Source: Paenibacillus rhizophilus
Lineage (GTDB): Bacteria; Bacillota; Bacilli; Paenibacillales; Paenibacillaceae
NCBI RefSeq assembly: GCF_003854965.1
Contig: NZ_RQPI01000004.1
Span: 268,758 to 332,757, forward strand
Direction of reading: 5' to 3'
Length of the DNA: 64,000 bases
Part shown: in pieces, positions 35,057 to 43,715 of the stretch
Position numbering within the stretch: position 1 is the stretch's first letter
Layout of the letters: every line of letters starts with the position of its first letter
Position numbers and translations under genes: made by a program
Notes under the pieces: generated by a model
The model's database searches: none
The model's input: only the letters and a program-made list of their open reading frames with translations
Told to the model about the DNA's origin: nothing

Positions 35057-36925
35057 ATGAAGATCGTCCTGGCCACATTGAACGCCAAGTATATCCACAC
35101 CTCGTTGGCCATCCGTCTGCTCAAGGCTTACAGTCAGCATGAATTCGACATTCAGCTGGCGGAGTACACGATCAAAGACCCGGTGATGAACATCGTTTCC
35201 GACCTGTTTCAGAAGGCCCCGGACGTAATCGGGTTCTCGTGCTACATCTGGAACATCGAGGAGACGGTCAAGCTGATCGGCATCCTGAAGAAAATCATGC
35301 CAGGCGTGACGATCGTCCTTGGGGGACCGGAAGTGTCCTATGAGCCGCTGTACTGGATGAACCGCGAGCCGGGCATTGACTTCATCGTCTGCGGCGACGG
35401 GGAAGAGACGTTCCATCATCTGCTGCAGGAGCTGCGGGACGGGCGCAAGTTCCATTTTGTGTACGGGGCGGCTTACCGCAAGGGAGAAGAAGTGATCGTG
35501 AACCCTCCGCGTCCCAAGACCGATCTGAACACGCTGCCCACGCCGCACCGTTTTGCCGAGGATCTGCCGGATTTAAGCAAAAGAATTACCTATTTCGAAA
35601 CTAGCCGGGGATGTCCATTCAACTGCCAGTTTTGTCTATCCAGCATTGAGGTGGGCGTCCGGTATTATGATATTGAGCGGGTCAAAGCGGATTTGTTGTA
35701 TCTGATCCAGAATGGAGCCAAAACGATCAAGTTTCTGGACCGCACCTTCAACATCAACCGCGAGTACGCGCTGGAAATGTTCCGGTTCCTCATTGACAAT
35801 CATGGCGGCTGCGTCTTCCAGTTCGAGATTACCGCCGACATCATGCGCCCCGAGGTGCTGGATTTTCTCGCGCAGAATGCGCCTCCCGGCATTTTCCGGT
35901 TTGAGATCGGCGTGCAGTCCACCAATGACGAGACGAACGAGCTGGTGAAGCGCCGCCAGAATTTTGCCAAGCTGTCGCGTACGGTCATGAAAATCAAGGA
36001 GAGCGGCAGCATCGACCAGCATCTTGATCTGATTGCGGGCCTGCCGATGGAGGATTACGCGACGTTCCGCAAAACGTTCAACGATGTCTTCGCCATGGAG
36101 CCGGAAGAGCTGCAGCTCGGCTTTCTCAAAATGCTGCGCGGCACCGGGCTGCGCGCTCAGGCGGCTAAGTATGATTATGTCTACATGGAGCATGCGCCGT
36201 ATGAAATCCTGAGCAGCCATGTGATGCCCTTCTCGGACATTGTGCGGCTGAAGCGGCTGGAGGATGTGCTGGAAAAATATTGGAACAGCCACCGGCTGGA
36301 CCACACGGTTAAGTATTTGATGCGCCATATTTTTGAATCTCCATTTGATTTCTTCCAAGAGTTCGGCGATTACTGGGAAGCGCGGGGTTGGCAAAAGATC
36401 GGGCACCAGCTGGAAGATCTGTTCACCCGGCTGAACGAATTTCTGCTTGAACGCGGTACGCCGGAGATGGAAATTATTACGGGCCTCATGAAGCTCGATT
36501 ATTTCCTCGGCCATAAGTACAAGCCGCGCAAAGTGTGGTGGGAGCCGGTCCTCGGCAAAAATGAATGGGGACGCTATCTCCGGGAGATCGCCGAACGGCC
36601 TCAGCTTCTGGGGGAACCTAGGGCGGCTGCTTCTGGCGAAACGGCAGCGGAAGTGTCGGCAGCGGGAATACCGGCAACTGGAATCAGTGAACGAGAGCTG
36701 CAAAAATACGCGGTGCTGGAGATATTGCCATTTCCCCTGGCGAAGGCGCTGGCGTCCATCGGCGGTCTGAAGGCGGGAGCAAGCGGTGCCGGAGAAGCGG
36801 ACGCGCCGGACGCAGGAGCGCCGCCGCAGGACGGCGAAAGCACCCTCTTGCTTGTGCTGTACCAGCAGGATGAGAGTCAGAAGCCTAGAGTTTATGACCT
36901 GCCGGTTCAGCGGGTTCTCCAGTAG
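35057..36925 (+). CDS. B12-binding domain radical SAM protein (DUF4080 type)
   Basis: Protein of 622 residues. The N-terminal cobalamin-binding-like domain (about 1-130, IVLATLNAKYIHTSLAIRLL, VLGGPEVSYEP, VCGDGEE) is followed by a radical SAM domain whose cluster motif is TSRGCPFNCQFC (CxxxCxxC), then a DUF4080-like C-terminal region. Near residue 525 an Ala/Gly-rich insertion (AAASGETAAEVSAAGIPATG) and a second one near 580 look like flexible linkers. The reaction is unknown. It follows recQ by 15 bases with AAGGAG inside the recQ end, so both are one operon. Confidence 0.9.
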   Translation: MKIVLATLNAKYIHTSLAIRLLKAYSQHEFDIQLAEYTIKDPVMNIVSDLFQKAPDVIGFSCYIWNIEETVKLIGILKKIMPGVTIVLGGPEVSYEPLYWMNREPGIDFIVCGDGEETFHHLLQELRDGRKFHFVYGAAYRKGEEVIVNPPRPKTDLNTLPTPHRFAEDLPDLSKRITYFETSRGCPFNCQFCLSSIEVGVRYYDIERVKADLLYLIQNGAKTIKFLDRTFNINREYALEMFRFLIDNHGGCVFQFEITADIMRPEVLDFLAQNAPPGIFRFEIGVQSTNDETNELVKRRQNFAKLSRTVMKIKESGSIDQHLDLIAGLPMEDYATFRKTFNDVFAMEPEELQLGFLKMLRGTGLRAQAAKYDYVYMEHAPYEILSSHVMPFSDIVRLKRLEDVLEKYWNSHRLDHTVKYLMRHIFESPFDFFQEFGDYWEARGWQKIGHQLEDLFTRLNEFLLERGTPEMEIITGLMKLDYFLGHKYKPRKVWWEPVLGKNEWGRYLREIAERPQLLGEPRAAASGETAAEVSAAGIPATGISERELQKYAVLEILPFPLAKALASIGGLKAGASGAGEADAPDAGAPPQDGESTLLLVLYQQDESQKPRVYDLPVQRVLQ

Positions 36926-36987
36926 GCAGAGGGCATCAGCTTTAGAGCATTCGAACTTCTTCAGTTAAGGGAACATAAGGAGGCTTC

Positions 36988-37485
36988 ATGCCGATGAGCG
37001 GTACGGTTCGGCTGGTCGAATATGAGGATAAATACAAGGAGAGCCTGCTTGCGTTCTTTCTTCCGAAGGAGCAGGAAGAGTTCACGGGTATGCCTGCTGA
37101 TACGCTGGAACCGGCCTTGCAGGATGTTAACCGGCATCCTACGGTTGTTGTGGAGGGCGACAAAGCCGTGGGTTTCTTTGTACTCCATGGCTGGGAAGGA
37201 ATAGACAATGTGTACAGCGGCGGTTCCCGGGCAATGCTGTTTCGCGCATTCCTCATTGATTATTCAAGCCAGGGAAAAGGCTACGCGAAGGCGGCGCTCA
37301 GAATGCTGCCCTCGTTCGTCAGCGCATGTTATCCTGGAACGGATGAAATCGTGTTAAGTGTCAACGAAGAAAATATTTCGGCGCTGCGGCTATACTTGGA
37401 CGCGGGTTTTCAGGACAACGGTCTTCGGAGGATGGGGCCCAAAGGACCGCAAAAAATTTTGCAATACACTGCCGGGTGCGGTTAA
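36988..37485 (+). CDS. GNAT N-acetyltransferase
   Basis: Acetyltransferase of 165 residues. PTVVVEGDKAVGFFVLH, then FRAFLIDYSSQGKGYAKAAL with the Q-G-K-G-Y-A acetyl-CoA loop, and NISALRLYLDAGFQDNG are standard GNAT segments; it resembles SpeG/RimJ-like proteins of bacilli. AAGGAGG lies 4 bases before ATG 36988 and 10 bases before a second ATG at 36994, so either may be used. The substrate is unknown. Confidence 0.85.
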   Translation: MPMSGTVRLVEYEDKYKESLLAFFLPKEQEEFTGMPADTLEPALQDVNRHPTVVVEGDKAVGFFVLHGWEGIDNVYSGGSRAMLFRAFLIDYSSQGKGYAKAALRMLPSFVSACYPGTDEIVLSVNEENISALRLYLDAGFQDNGLRRMGPKGPQKILQYTAGCG

Positions 37486-37521
37486 CGTTGTCCATGGCCA
37501 TGGCTCCGAAGGGGAGGAATT

Positions 37522-38106
37522 ATGATGATCGAAACGCAGGAAATGCGGGACCGGCTCACCAACATTTTTGAACGGAATGAATGGTTGCTTTCGCTGTTCG
37601 GACGGGCGGAAAGTCTCAGTCCGCATCCGTACTATATCGGGGCGGGCTGCCTGGTGCAGACCGTCTGGAACGAACTTACGGGCAGGCCGCCGATGTACGG
37701 AGTCTCGGATATCGATATCGTCTACTTTGATGATGCCGACCTCGGTTACGAGGCAGAGAACGGGGTGGTGGAGCGGGGAAAGCGCCTTTTCGCGGAGCTT
37801 CCCTTCCCTGTCGACATCAAGAATCAGGCCCGTGTTCACCTGTGGTATCCCGAACGGTTCGGCGTCGGCCTTGCGCCTTACCCTTCTCTGGAAGCGGCGA
37901 TCGACAGCTGGCCGACGACAGCTTCCTCGCTTGGCGCGCGGAAGGAGGCACACGGAAGCTGGCGGATTTACGCGCCTTTCGGCCTGGAGGACTTGTTCCG
38001 GCTGACGGTAAGGCCGAACAAGACTCTGGTTACGGAAAGCGCGTATTACGCCAAGGCGGACAAGTGGAAGAGCAAGTGGCCCGAGCTTGCCGTAATTCCG
38101 TGGTAG
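37522..38106 (+). CDS. Nucleotidyltransferase-like protein (DUF925, PF06042)
   Basis: Protein of 194 residues of the bacterial DUF925 family. It shows YYIGAGCLVQTVWNELTG, then YGVSDIDIVYFDDADLGYEAE, whose D-I-D pair matches the metal-binding acidic residues of the polymerase-beta nucleotidyltransferase fold, and near the end LEDLFRLTVRPNK. The function is unknown in this family. AGGGGAGGAATT precedes the ATG (a second ATG follows at once). It is co-directional with the acetyltransferase gene 36 bases upstream. Confidence 0.85.
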   Translation: MMIETQEMRDRLTNIFERNEWLLSLFGRAESLSPHPYYIGAGCLVQTVWNELTGRPPMYGVSDIDIVYFDDADLGYEAENGVVERGKRLFAELPFPVDIKNQARVHLWYPERFGVGLAPYPSLEAAIDSWPTTASSLGARKEAHGSWRIYAPFGLEDLFRLTVRPNKTLVTESAYYAKADKWKSKWPELAVIPW

Positions 38107-38115
38107 ACCGGAAGT

Positions 38116-38970
38116 CTAACTGCGCTTTTTGGCGGCAGCCAGCAGGTGCGGACTCATTCCCAGCAGGCTTTCCTGCTCTTCAACGATGGAACTGATCCTC
38201 AGCAGCGCCGCCCGGCTTTCAGGATTCCTCCATTTTTCCGCCAAAGCGGGCACGATCCAGACCGGCCCCTCTACTGCGGCGGTGCTCAGGTGATTGAATC
38301 CGGATTCTTCGATTTCTTCCTTCAATTCATTCGGCAGATGAAAAAAAGCTCTTGCAATGAAATTTGGATATTCCTCGGGCCGGATATGCTGGCCGTCCGC
38401 AAGTTCGCGTTCGATCATCGACATAAAAGGCTGTTCTTCAAGAATATCGTTCTTTTGTCCGTAAACGGACAGACCCCAGAGAGTGGACCCGAACCTTGAA
38501 ATGGCGGCGGCCAGCAGCGTTCCGCCCGGTTTGAGCAGTCTGAACGCTTCTTCTAGAGCATCCAAACGTTCGTCTCTCTCAGTCAAGTGATACAGCGGTC
38601 CCATCAGCAGAATAAGGTCGGCGCTTCCGCCGCTCCGTGCGATTCTCCGCCCGTCCGCGGTCTCGATCCGGTGTATCGGGGGGATGTCGCCGGGCGATTG
38701 AAGAGCAATGGCGTACTCCACGGCAGCGGGGGATAGGTCGAACAGATGAACCTCATGCCCTAGTTCGGCAAGCCATCTCGAATAGGCCCCGGCTCCGCCG
38801 CCGATATCGTAGATCACCATAGGCCGGTCGAACAAGTAACGGGAGATGATCTGTTTGCTCCGCTCCCATTCAATGACGCCGATCCCCGACTGAAGGCGGT
38901 TGATTTCCGATCCCGCGTTGTAATAATCCAGAATCTGCCGCAGGTCGTCTCTATTATCGTCCACGTTCAT
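38116..38970 (-). CDS. Class I SAM-dependent methyltransferase
   Basis: Methyltransferase of 284 residues, Rossmann type. Motif I is VIYDIGGGAGAYSRWLA, motif II HLFDLSPAAVEYA, and LILLMGPLYHLTERDERLDALEEAFRLLKPGGTLL covers motifs IV-V. It resembles YrrT/UbiE-like small-molecule methyltransferases; the substrate is unknown. GGGAGGG abuts the ATG at 38970, so the GTG two codons further (38964) may be the true start. It is convergent with the DUF925 gene. Confidence 0.85.
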   Translation of the reverse strand: MNVDDNRDDLRQILDYYNAGSEINRLQSGIGVIEWERSKQIISRYLFDRPMVIYDIGGGAGAYSRWLAELGHEVHLFDLSPAAVEYAIALQSPGDIPPIHRIETADGRRIARSGGSADLILLMGPLYHLTERDERLDALEEAFRLLKPGGTLLAAAISRFGSTLWGLSVYGQKNDILEEQPFMSMIERELADGQHIRPEEYPNFIARAFFHLPNELKEEIEESGFNHLSTAAVEGPVWIVPALAEKWRNPESRAALLRISSIVEEQESLLGMSPHLLAAAKKRS

Positions 38971-39013
38971 CCCTCCCTGTTATAAGGGGGAGTATACCCT
39001 GTTTTACCTGTTT

Positions 39014-39042
39014 TTGGATGTGATATATTTTGAAGCTATAAA
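39014..39042 (+). promoter_or_regulatory. Promoter candidate for the small conserved protein
   Basis: TTGGAT (39014-39019), 17 bases, TATAAA (39037-39042). It lies about 105 bases before the chosen ATG of the small protein. Moderate match. Confidence 0.35.
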
Positions 39043-39146
39043 GTTGTTCCAAAAGGTGCTAAACTGTGGTGAACTCGAACGAGACATTGAGCGCGGCGCT
39101 TGACACTGAGCGGATTGAGCCGCAGGAGCAAGGGGGGAATTGCGGG

Positions 39147-39401
39147 ATGAAATGGCTAGAAATGAGACAGCTGTTTCCCAACCGGTTTGTATTGTTTTCT
39201 GTCCTTGAATATCATCAGGAAGGCACCCGAAGATTTATCGACGAGGTCGAGCCGATTCGCGTTGTTGCAGACGAAGACGCCCGCATGGAATTCAACCAAG
39301 CCGGACCCGGAAAGCTGGTCTATCATACTTCCAGTAAAGTATGCGTTATCCGTATCTGCAGAAGAAAATACAGCAGAGTGAGACGCAAAAAAACGAAGTA
39401 A
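39147..39401 (+). CDS. Small conserved-looking protein of unknown function
   Basis: Protein of 84 residues, soluble. Its plan, MKWLEMRQLFPNRFVLF then a bend (EYHQEGTRRFIDEVEPIRVV), an acidic centre (DEDARMEFNQ) and KLVYHTSSKVCVIRI with a basic tail, resembles small uncharacterised proteins of firmicutes and cyanobacteria that often precede retropepsin-like genes. No such gene follows here. The ATG at 39147 follows AGGGGGGAA; a GTG at 39066 gives a longer frame without a good site. Unknown function. Confidence 0.6.
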   Translation: MKWLEMRQLFPNRFVLFSVLEYHQEGTRRFIDEVEPIRVVADEDARMEFNQAGPGKLVYHTSSKVCVIRICRRKYSRVRRKKTK

Positions 39402-39460
39402 GCCAATCTGCAAAAGGTTGGCTATTGCCATTTAAGCAGCGCAGGGAGCGAGCTTGTTAA

Positions 39461-39680
39461 AGCTTTTTTTTCCAGGGGAGGCAGCATAAAATACTGGACC
39501 TTGGCGCCGGAACGGGAATTTATTCTTTTTATTATGCGGATAAAGGCAATTCGATCGTCTCGACCGACCTTACGCCGAAGCATGTTGAGATCATTCAAAG
39601 CAAGATCATATGGAGCGAATAAGCTGGACAATGCGGCAACGGACGGCATAGGTGTATTAATGAAGGATACCGGAATCGCA
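39461..39680 (+). pseudogene. Remnant of a class I SAM methyltransferase gene
   Basis: Frame from 39461 reads HKILDLGAGTGIYSFYYAD, then STDLTPKHVEIIQSK, the classic SAM-binding motif I and the acidic end of strand 2. It then hits a stop at 39621-39623. In the frame shifted by one base the text continues sensibly (SYGANKLDNAATDGIG), so a frameshift has split the gene. No start codon with a ribosome binding site precedes it, and the 3' two thirds are missing. It differs from the intact methyltransferase at 38116-38970. Confidence 0.65.
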
Positions 39681-39681
39681 C

Positions 39682-39724
39682 AAAAAAGACAGGTCCGTCT
39701 CCAATAGGGAAGAGGCCTGTCTTT
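39682..39724 (-). terminator. Terminator of the alpha/beta hydrolase gene
   Basis: On the minus strand AAAGACAGG pairs with CCTGTCTTT, followed by TTT, with a 24-base loop that has further pairing (CCTCTTCCC). Confidence 0.6.
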
Positions 39725-39746
39725 GCTGTTCATGGCGATATTTGTG

Positions 39747-40700
39747 CTACGTCCGAAGGAGGTCTTGTCCGGAGGGCAGATGGCGGACCAGCCAATCGAG
39801 CAGGTCGTCTGTAACCTGGCCGCGGTTTTTCTCATTCAGCATTTCATGCCGGCCCTCCGGGTACAGCCGCACCTCCAAATCGCTCACGCCAAGCCTCCGG
39901 TACAGTTCGGCCAGCAGGTGGACTCCTTTGCCGTTCATGCCGACCGGGTCCCTCTCGCCGGAGAATAAATATACCGGTTTGTCTTTACACAGAGAACCCA
40001 GCACGGCTTCGGTATGGATATCCTGCAGCAGTCTGAAGAAATCCCGGAAGAAACGGGTCGTGCAGATCGCTCCGCAGAACGGGTCGGATATGAAGCTGTC
40101 GACCTCCTCCGTATCGCTGCTAAGCCAATCGAAGGCTGTGCGGACGGGGGAAAAGGAGCGGTTATAGCCGCCGAACACGATGCCGTTAAGCAGCACGCTG
40201 CGGTGCCTTTCGCCCAAAAGCGCCAGCTGCGCCTTGGCCAGCGCCTCTCCGAACCGGAGCATCCCGCGGGGGCCGTTGCTTCCGCTCAAAATATAGCCCG
40301 CATATCTTTCGCTCCCCGGCTCGCACATCAGCTTCTGCGCCAGAAATGAGCCCATGCTGTGCCCGAGCAGAAATACGGGGACTCCCGGATGTCTGCCGGA
40401 CGCGATCGCGGCAATCTGGAGAAGGTCGCGGCGCATCCAATAGAAGCCGTCGCGTCCGGCATCACCGAGCAAATCGATCTTTCCCGCTGTCCTGCCGTGT
40501 CCTCTGTGGTCTCCCGCATACACCGCGTAGCCCGCAGCGTTCAACCGGCCGGCCAAGCGGGCGTACCTGGCCGCCGTCTCGCACATGCCGTGCGAGATCT
40601 GAAGGATGCCCCTGACGGTTTCTTCGGCCTCCGGCAGCCATTCGTACACATGGATCGGGACGCCGAGAGGATCGGTCATCGTAAAGGAATGTTCTGTCAC
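39747..40700 (-). CDS. Alpha/beta hydrolase (lysophospholipase / monoacylglycerol lipase-like)
   Basis: Soluble hydrolase of 317 residues. The nucleophile elbow is LLGHSMGSF (Ser), the acid is Asp in FSGERDPVG, and the base is His in EGRHEMLNE. The early HGMCETAARYARLAGRL and GDHRGHGRT segments are typical of the PldB/monoacylglycerol lipase group. It starts with GTG at 40700, chosen because AGGAGGAAAAGCTG lies at the right distance. It probably acts on lysolipids or monoglycerides. It lies 93 bases downstream of manA on the same strand. Confidence 0.88.
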   Translation of the reverse strand: MTEHSFTMTDPLGVPIHVYEWLPEAEETVRGILQISHGMCETAARYARLAGRLNAAGYAVYAGDHRGHGRTAGKIDLLGDAGRDGFYWMRRDLLQIAAIASGRHPGVPVFLLGHSMGSFLAQKLMCEPGSERYAGYILSGSNGPRGMLRFGEALAKAQLALLGERHRSVLLNGIVFGGYNRSFSPVRTAFDWLSSDTEEVDSFISDPFCGAICTTRFFRDFFRLLQDIHTEAVLGSLCKDKPVYLFSGERDPVGMNGKGVHLLAELYRRLGVSDLEVRLYPEGRHEMLNEKNRGQVTDDLLDWLVRHLPSGQDLLRT

Positions 40701-40793
40701 CAGCTTTTCCTCCTAATAAACAAGCGGGCAGGCGGACCGGGAGAAGCTTCAATATCCAAGCCGTGAGCGCCGCCTATGAGGCTAAATCAGGAT

Positions 40794-41762
40794 TTAAGGC
40801 AAATACGAACGGAGCAGGGTTGCCTGCCCTTCAATAGTATAGACGCCGAGGTTGGCCGGGAGCAGATAGCATTCGCCTGCCGAATACGGCTGGGAGCCGC
40901 CTTCCCAGAGCAGATGCCCGCTTCCTTCGCAAATGACCAGTACGGTAAAGCTCTCCGGATTGGTTTCAAGGCTCCAGTTGCCGCTAACAATGCCTTTTTC
41001 CACGATAAAATATGGCGACTCCGCCAGTCGCAGCCATTCTCCGGGTACGGCGCCGTCCGTCTTCATGGAGGTTGCCCCCGCGCCTTCGTAAGCGGTGACG
41101 TTCAGCGAATCCTCGATATGCAGCTCGCGCGGCTTGCCGTCAAGGCCGGGCCGGTCGTAATCATATATCCGGTATGTAGTGTCGGAGTTCTGCTGGATTT
41201 CCGCCACGACCACGCCCGCGCACAGGGCATGCACCGTTCCGGCCGGAATATAGAACGTATCCCCTGCCGAAACTGGAACCTCCTGAAGGAGATCCATTAC
41301 CGTGCCGTCTTCCAGCGCTTGGCGGAGATTTTCGCGGTTCACGTCTTCCTTGAGGCCGTAGATGATTTTGGCGTCCGGCTTGGCGTCGAGAACGTACCAC
41401 ATTTCAGTCTTGCCTAGTTCGCCCTTGGGCAACCGGTTGTAGTCGTCGGTGGGATGAACCTGAACGGACAGGTTGTCGTTGCAGTCGAGAAGCTTGATCA
41501 GTAGAGGGAATCTTCCGTTCGTTTCCGAGTAACCCTTGCTGCCGAACCATTCACGGCCGTAACCTTCGCGGATCTGGTCCAGGCCCTGACCAGCAAGCTC
41601 GCCGTTTACAACGGAAGAGGTTCCGTTCGGGTGGTCGGCGATCATCCAGCCTTCGCCGATATGGCCTTCGGGCAAGTTCAGGCCGAACTTCTCCAGGGCT
41701 CTTCCGCCCCAGACGCGTTCTTTGAATTCCGGTTGAAATTTTAAAGGATAAGGCAGTGTCAT
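40794..41762 (-). CDS. manA: Mannose-6-phosphate isomerase
   Basis: Zinc isomerase of 322 residues that interconverts mannose 6-phosphate and fructose 6-phosphate. It starts YPLKFQPEFKERVWGGRALEKFG. The zinc ligands fit LSVQVHPTDDY (Gln, His), GKTEMWYVL (Glu) and IPAGTVHALCAG (His). The catalytic Arg follows in AEIQQNSDTTYRIYDYDR. A frame extending to 42110 exists but lies wholly within ytqB and lacks a ribosome binding site; the ATG at 41762 has GAGAGGAAG upstream and the family N-terminus. It is downstream of ytqB on the same strand. Confidence 0.93.
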   Translation of the reverse strand: MTLPYPLKFQPEFKERVWGGRALEKFGLNLPEGHIGEGWMIADHPNGTSSVVNGELAGQGLDQIREGYGREWFGSKGYSETNGRFPLLIKLLDCNDNLSVQVHPTDDYNRLPKGELGKTEMWYVLDAKPDAKIIYGLKEDVNRENLRQALEDGTVMDLLQEVPVSAGDTFYIPAGTVHALCAGVVVAEIQQNSDTTYRIYDYDRPGLDGKPRELHIEDSLNVTAYEGAGATSMKTDGAVPGEWLRLAESPYFIVEKGIVSGNWSLETNPESFTVLVICEGSGHLLWEGGSQPYSAGECYLLPANLGVYTIEGQATLLRSYLP

Positions 41763-41800
41763 AGATTCATCTTCCTCTCCAACTGAGATATTTAGCAATC

Positions 41801-42397
41801 TTATCCCCTTTTTTTCTCTAACGCGATAACATAGGGGGCCGTTCTTCGCTGAAGCTGGCGGTACACGATGGCACTGGCCGTTTGCTGCGGAACGGAGGAC
41901 GCCCAGGCTAGGGCCGCTTCCGCTTCCAGCTCGCCTCCGGGATGTCCGGGGTAAAGGACCGCCGTTACAATCCCGCCGGGCCGGAGAAGGTCGAGGGAAG
42001 CCCCGAGCGCGGCAACCGAACTGCCCGGTAAAGTGATAACGCTCTTGTCCGCGTCGTCCGAGGGAAGATAGCCGAAGTTGAACATGATGGCCCCGACGCT
42101 GCCGAGCCACGAAGGGGGCAGTTCGTCGGCCATCGCGGCATGGCTCTTTAACAGAAGAGTCGAAGGAGCAATGCTGTTCCCCGTATCCTCCCTGGCGCGG
42201 CGCAGGCGCTCTTCGGCAAGCTTCAAAGCCTCGGGCTGGATATCGAAGCCGTAGACCTCGCCTCTTGGTCCCGCCGCCTTGGCAAGGAACAGCGTGTCCG
42301 CGCCGGTTCCTACTGTGGCATCCACGGCGCGCTCGCCGCGAGAAAGACGATCTTCTACCAATTTATGGGCGAAGCTCAGCACGGATAGGAAGCCCAT
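41801..42397 (-). CDS. mnmM: tRNA methyltransferase MnmM (YtqB)
   Basis: SAM-dependent methyltransferase of 198 residues of the YtqB family (rRNA_methylase, PF06962). Motif I is VDATVGTGADTLFLA, then YGFDIQPEALKLAEERL, and the YtqB-specific FNFGYLPSDDADKSVIT. In Bacillus subtilis this protein is reported to make the last methylation of mnm5s2U in the tRNA wobble position. The longer frame starts at 42412, but the ATG at 42397 follows GGAG at 9 bases. It overlaps the ytqA stop by one base (TGATG). The ytqA-ytqB order is conserved in bacilli. Confidence 0.9.
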   Translation of the reverse strand: MGFLSVLSFAHKLVEDRLSRGERAVDATVGTGADTLFLAKAAGPRGEVYGFDIQPEALKLAEERLRRAREDTGNSIAPSTLLLKSHAAMADELPPSWLGSVGAIMFNFGYLPSDDADKSVITLPGSSVAALGASLDLLRPGGIVTAVLYPGHPGGELEAEAALAWASSVPQQTASAIVYRQLQRRTAPYVIALEKKRG

Positions 42398-43353
42398 CAG
42401 CGCTTTCTCCAATACTTACCCTGCCAGGTATCTCTGCGCACCAGTTCATCGTCGATTGCATTGAGAACTTCCCATTTCTTGAGGCTCCACATCGGACCGA
42501 TAAGCAGATCGCGGGGAGCGTCTCCGGTCAAACGGTGTACGATCATTTCCGGCGGCAGCATTTCCAGCGAATCGGCGATGAGCTTAACATATTCATCCTG
42601 CTCCAGAAAACGAAGCAGTCCCGCTTCATACTGCTTAACCATCGGCGTTTTGCGCATCAGATGCAGAAGATGGATTTTGATGCCCTGCACATCCATCTGC
42701 GATACGGCGGACACCGTCTCCAGCATCATTTCGTGGGTTTCCTGCGGAAGGCCGTGGATAATGTGCGTGCAGACCCGGATGCCGCGGCTGCGCAGCTTCT
42801 CCACAGCCTCGTGATAGCACTCCGTATCATGTGCCCGGTTAATGAGCCGCGAGGTGGACTCGTGAATGGTCTGCAACCCCATTTCCACCCATAGATAAGT
42901 CCGTTCGTTCAATTCCGCCAGATAATCGACAACATCATCCGGAAGGCAGTCGGGGCGGGTGGCGATGGACAATCCGACAACCCCCGGCTGTTCGAGTATA
43001 ACCTCGTAGTACTCCCGCAGTTCCTCAACCGGCGCGTAAGTGTTGGTATATGCCTGAAAATAACCGATATACTTGGCGTTCGGCCACTTCAGATGCTGGC
43101 GGTCGCGGACATTTCCGAACTGGGTGACCAGATCGTCGCGCCGGCTTCCGGCGAAATCTCCCGATCCTCTTGCGCTGCAAAAAGTGCAGCCTCCCTTGGC
43201 AATTGAGCCGTCGCGGTTGGGGCAGGTGAAACCGGCGTCCAGCATGACTTTGAACACTTTATCGCCAAACTGTTCGCGCATTTCGTAATTCCAGGTATGA
43301 AAACGTTTATCTCCCCACAGCGAGGCCGTGGAAGGGACTTCTAGTATAGACAT
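42397..43353 (-). CDS. ytqA: Radical SAM protein YtqA (TIGR01212 family)
   Basis: Radical SAM protein of 318 residues. The cluster segment is AGFTCPNRDGSIAKGGCTFC, the longer spacing typical of TIGR01212. SIATRPDCLPDDVVDYLAEL and HIIHGLPQETHEMM follow. AAAGGAGACATCC precedes the ATG at 43353; a frame to 43374 is ruled out because it starts inside that site. It is translationally coupled with mnmM. Recent work links YtqA to the same wobble-uridine modification pathway; I recall this from memory and treat the role as likely, not certain. Confidence 0.9.
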   Translation of the reverse strand: MSILEVPSTASLWGDKRFHTWNYEMREQFGDKVFKVMLDAGFTCPNRDGSIAKGGCTFCSARGSGDFAGSRRDDLVTQFGNVRDRQHLKWPNAKYIGYFQAYTNTYAPVEELREYYEVILEQPGVVGLSIATRPDCLPDDVVDYLAELNERTYLWVEMGLQTIHESTSRLINRAHDTECYHEAVEKLRSRGIRVCTHIIHGLPQETHEMMLETVSAVSQMDVQGIKIHLLHLMRKTPMVKQYEAGLLRFLEQDEYVKLIADSLEMLPPEMIVHRLTGDAPRDLLIGPMWSLKKWEVLNAIDDELVRRDTWQGKYWRKR

Positions 43354-43585
43354 GGATGTCTCCTTTAATTGCAAGTAATAATCTTACCCGAGTCCATTGT
43401 ATCAAAAAAAGGGGGCGAACGTAACCGGACAAGACTCCCAAGCGGTTTGACGAAAAGAGCGGCGAATTTGCACGATCGAAATCGCTTTATCGCACGCAGG
43501 CGAGTCCCCGTTTTTCTCGTACTTATTGAGTATTTTTTACAAAAATTATGTTTTAAAAATAGGCCTGCAGAAGGAGAAAATCCAC

Positions 43586-43614
43586 TTGAAATTACTTACA
43601 CGACATGTTATATT
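43586..43614 (+). promoter_or_regulatory. Sigma-A promoter of a small ORF
   Basis: TTGAAA (43586-43591), 17 bases, TATATT (43609-43614). Both hexamers match 5 of 6. The start point would fall near 43621, about 95 bases before the ATG at 43716. The rest of the 43354-43715 gap shows nothing else. Confidence 0.65.
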
Positions 43615-43715
43615 TTGATTGTAAAAACGCTTCATCGTCACCAGCCAGCATGAATGAAGGAATTCATTATCTCCTGTCGCCGTGGTCCATACAATTAACC
43701 GTGAGGTGATCAAAC

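Larger units (their letters stand above)
39402..39746. other. Gap with a methyltransferase remnant and a terminator
   Basis: This 345-base stretch contains no intact gene. It holds a short remnant of a methyltransferase gene (39461-39680) and the terminator of the minus-strand hydrolase gene (39682-39724). Confidence 0.6.

Noticed and set aside
35636..36703. 355-codon minus-strand frame opposite the radical SAM gene
   Set aside because: Same reason: antisense open frame without start signals.
41763..42110. N-terminal extension of ManA
   Set aside because: It lies within mnmM, has no ribosome binding site, and the family N-terminus begins at the ATG at 41762.
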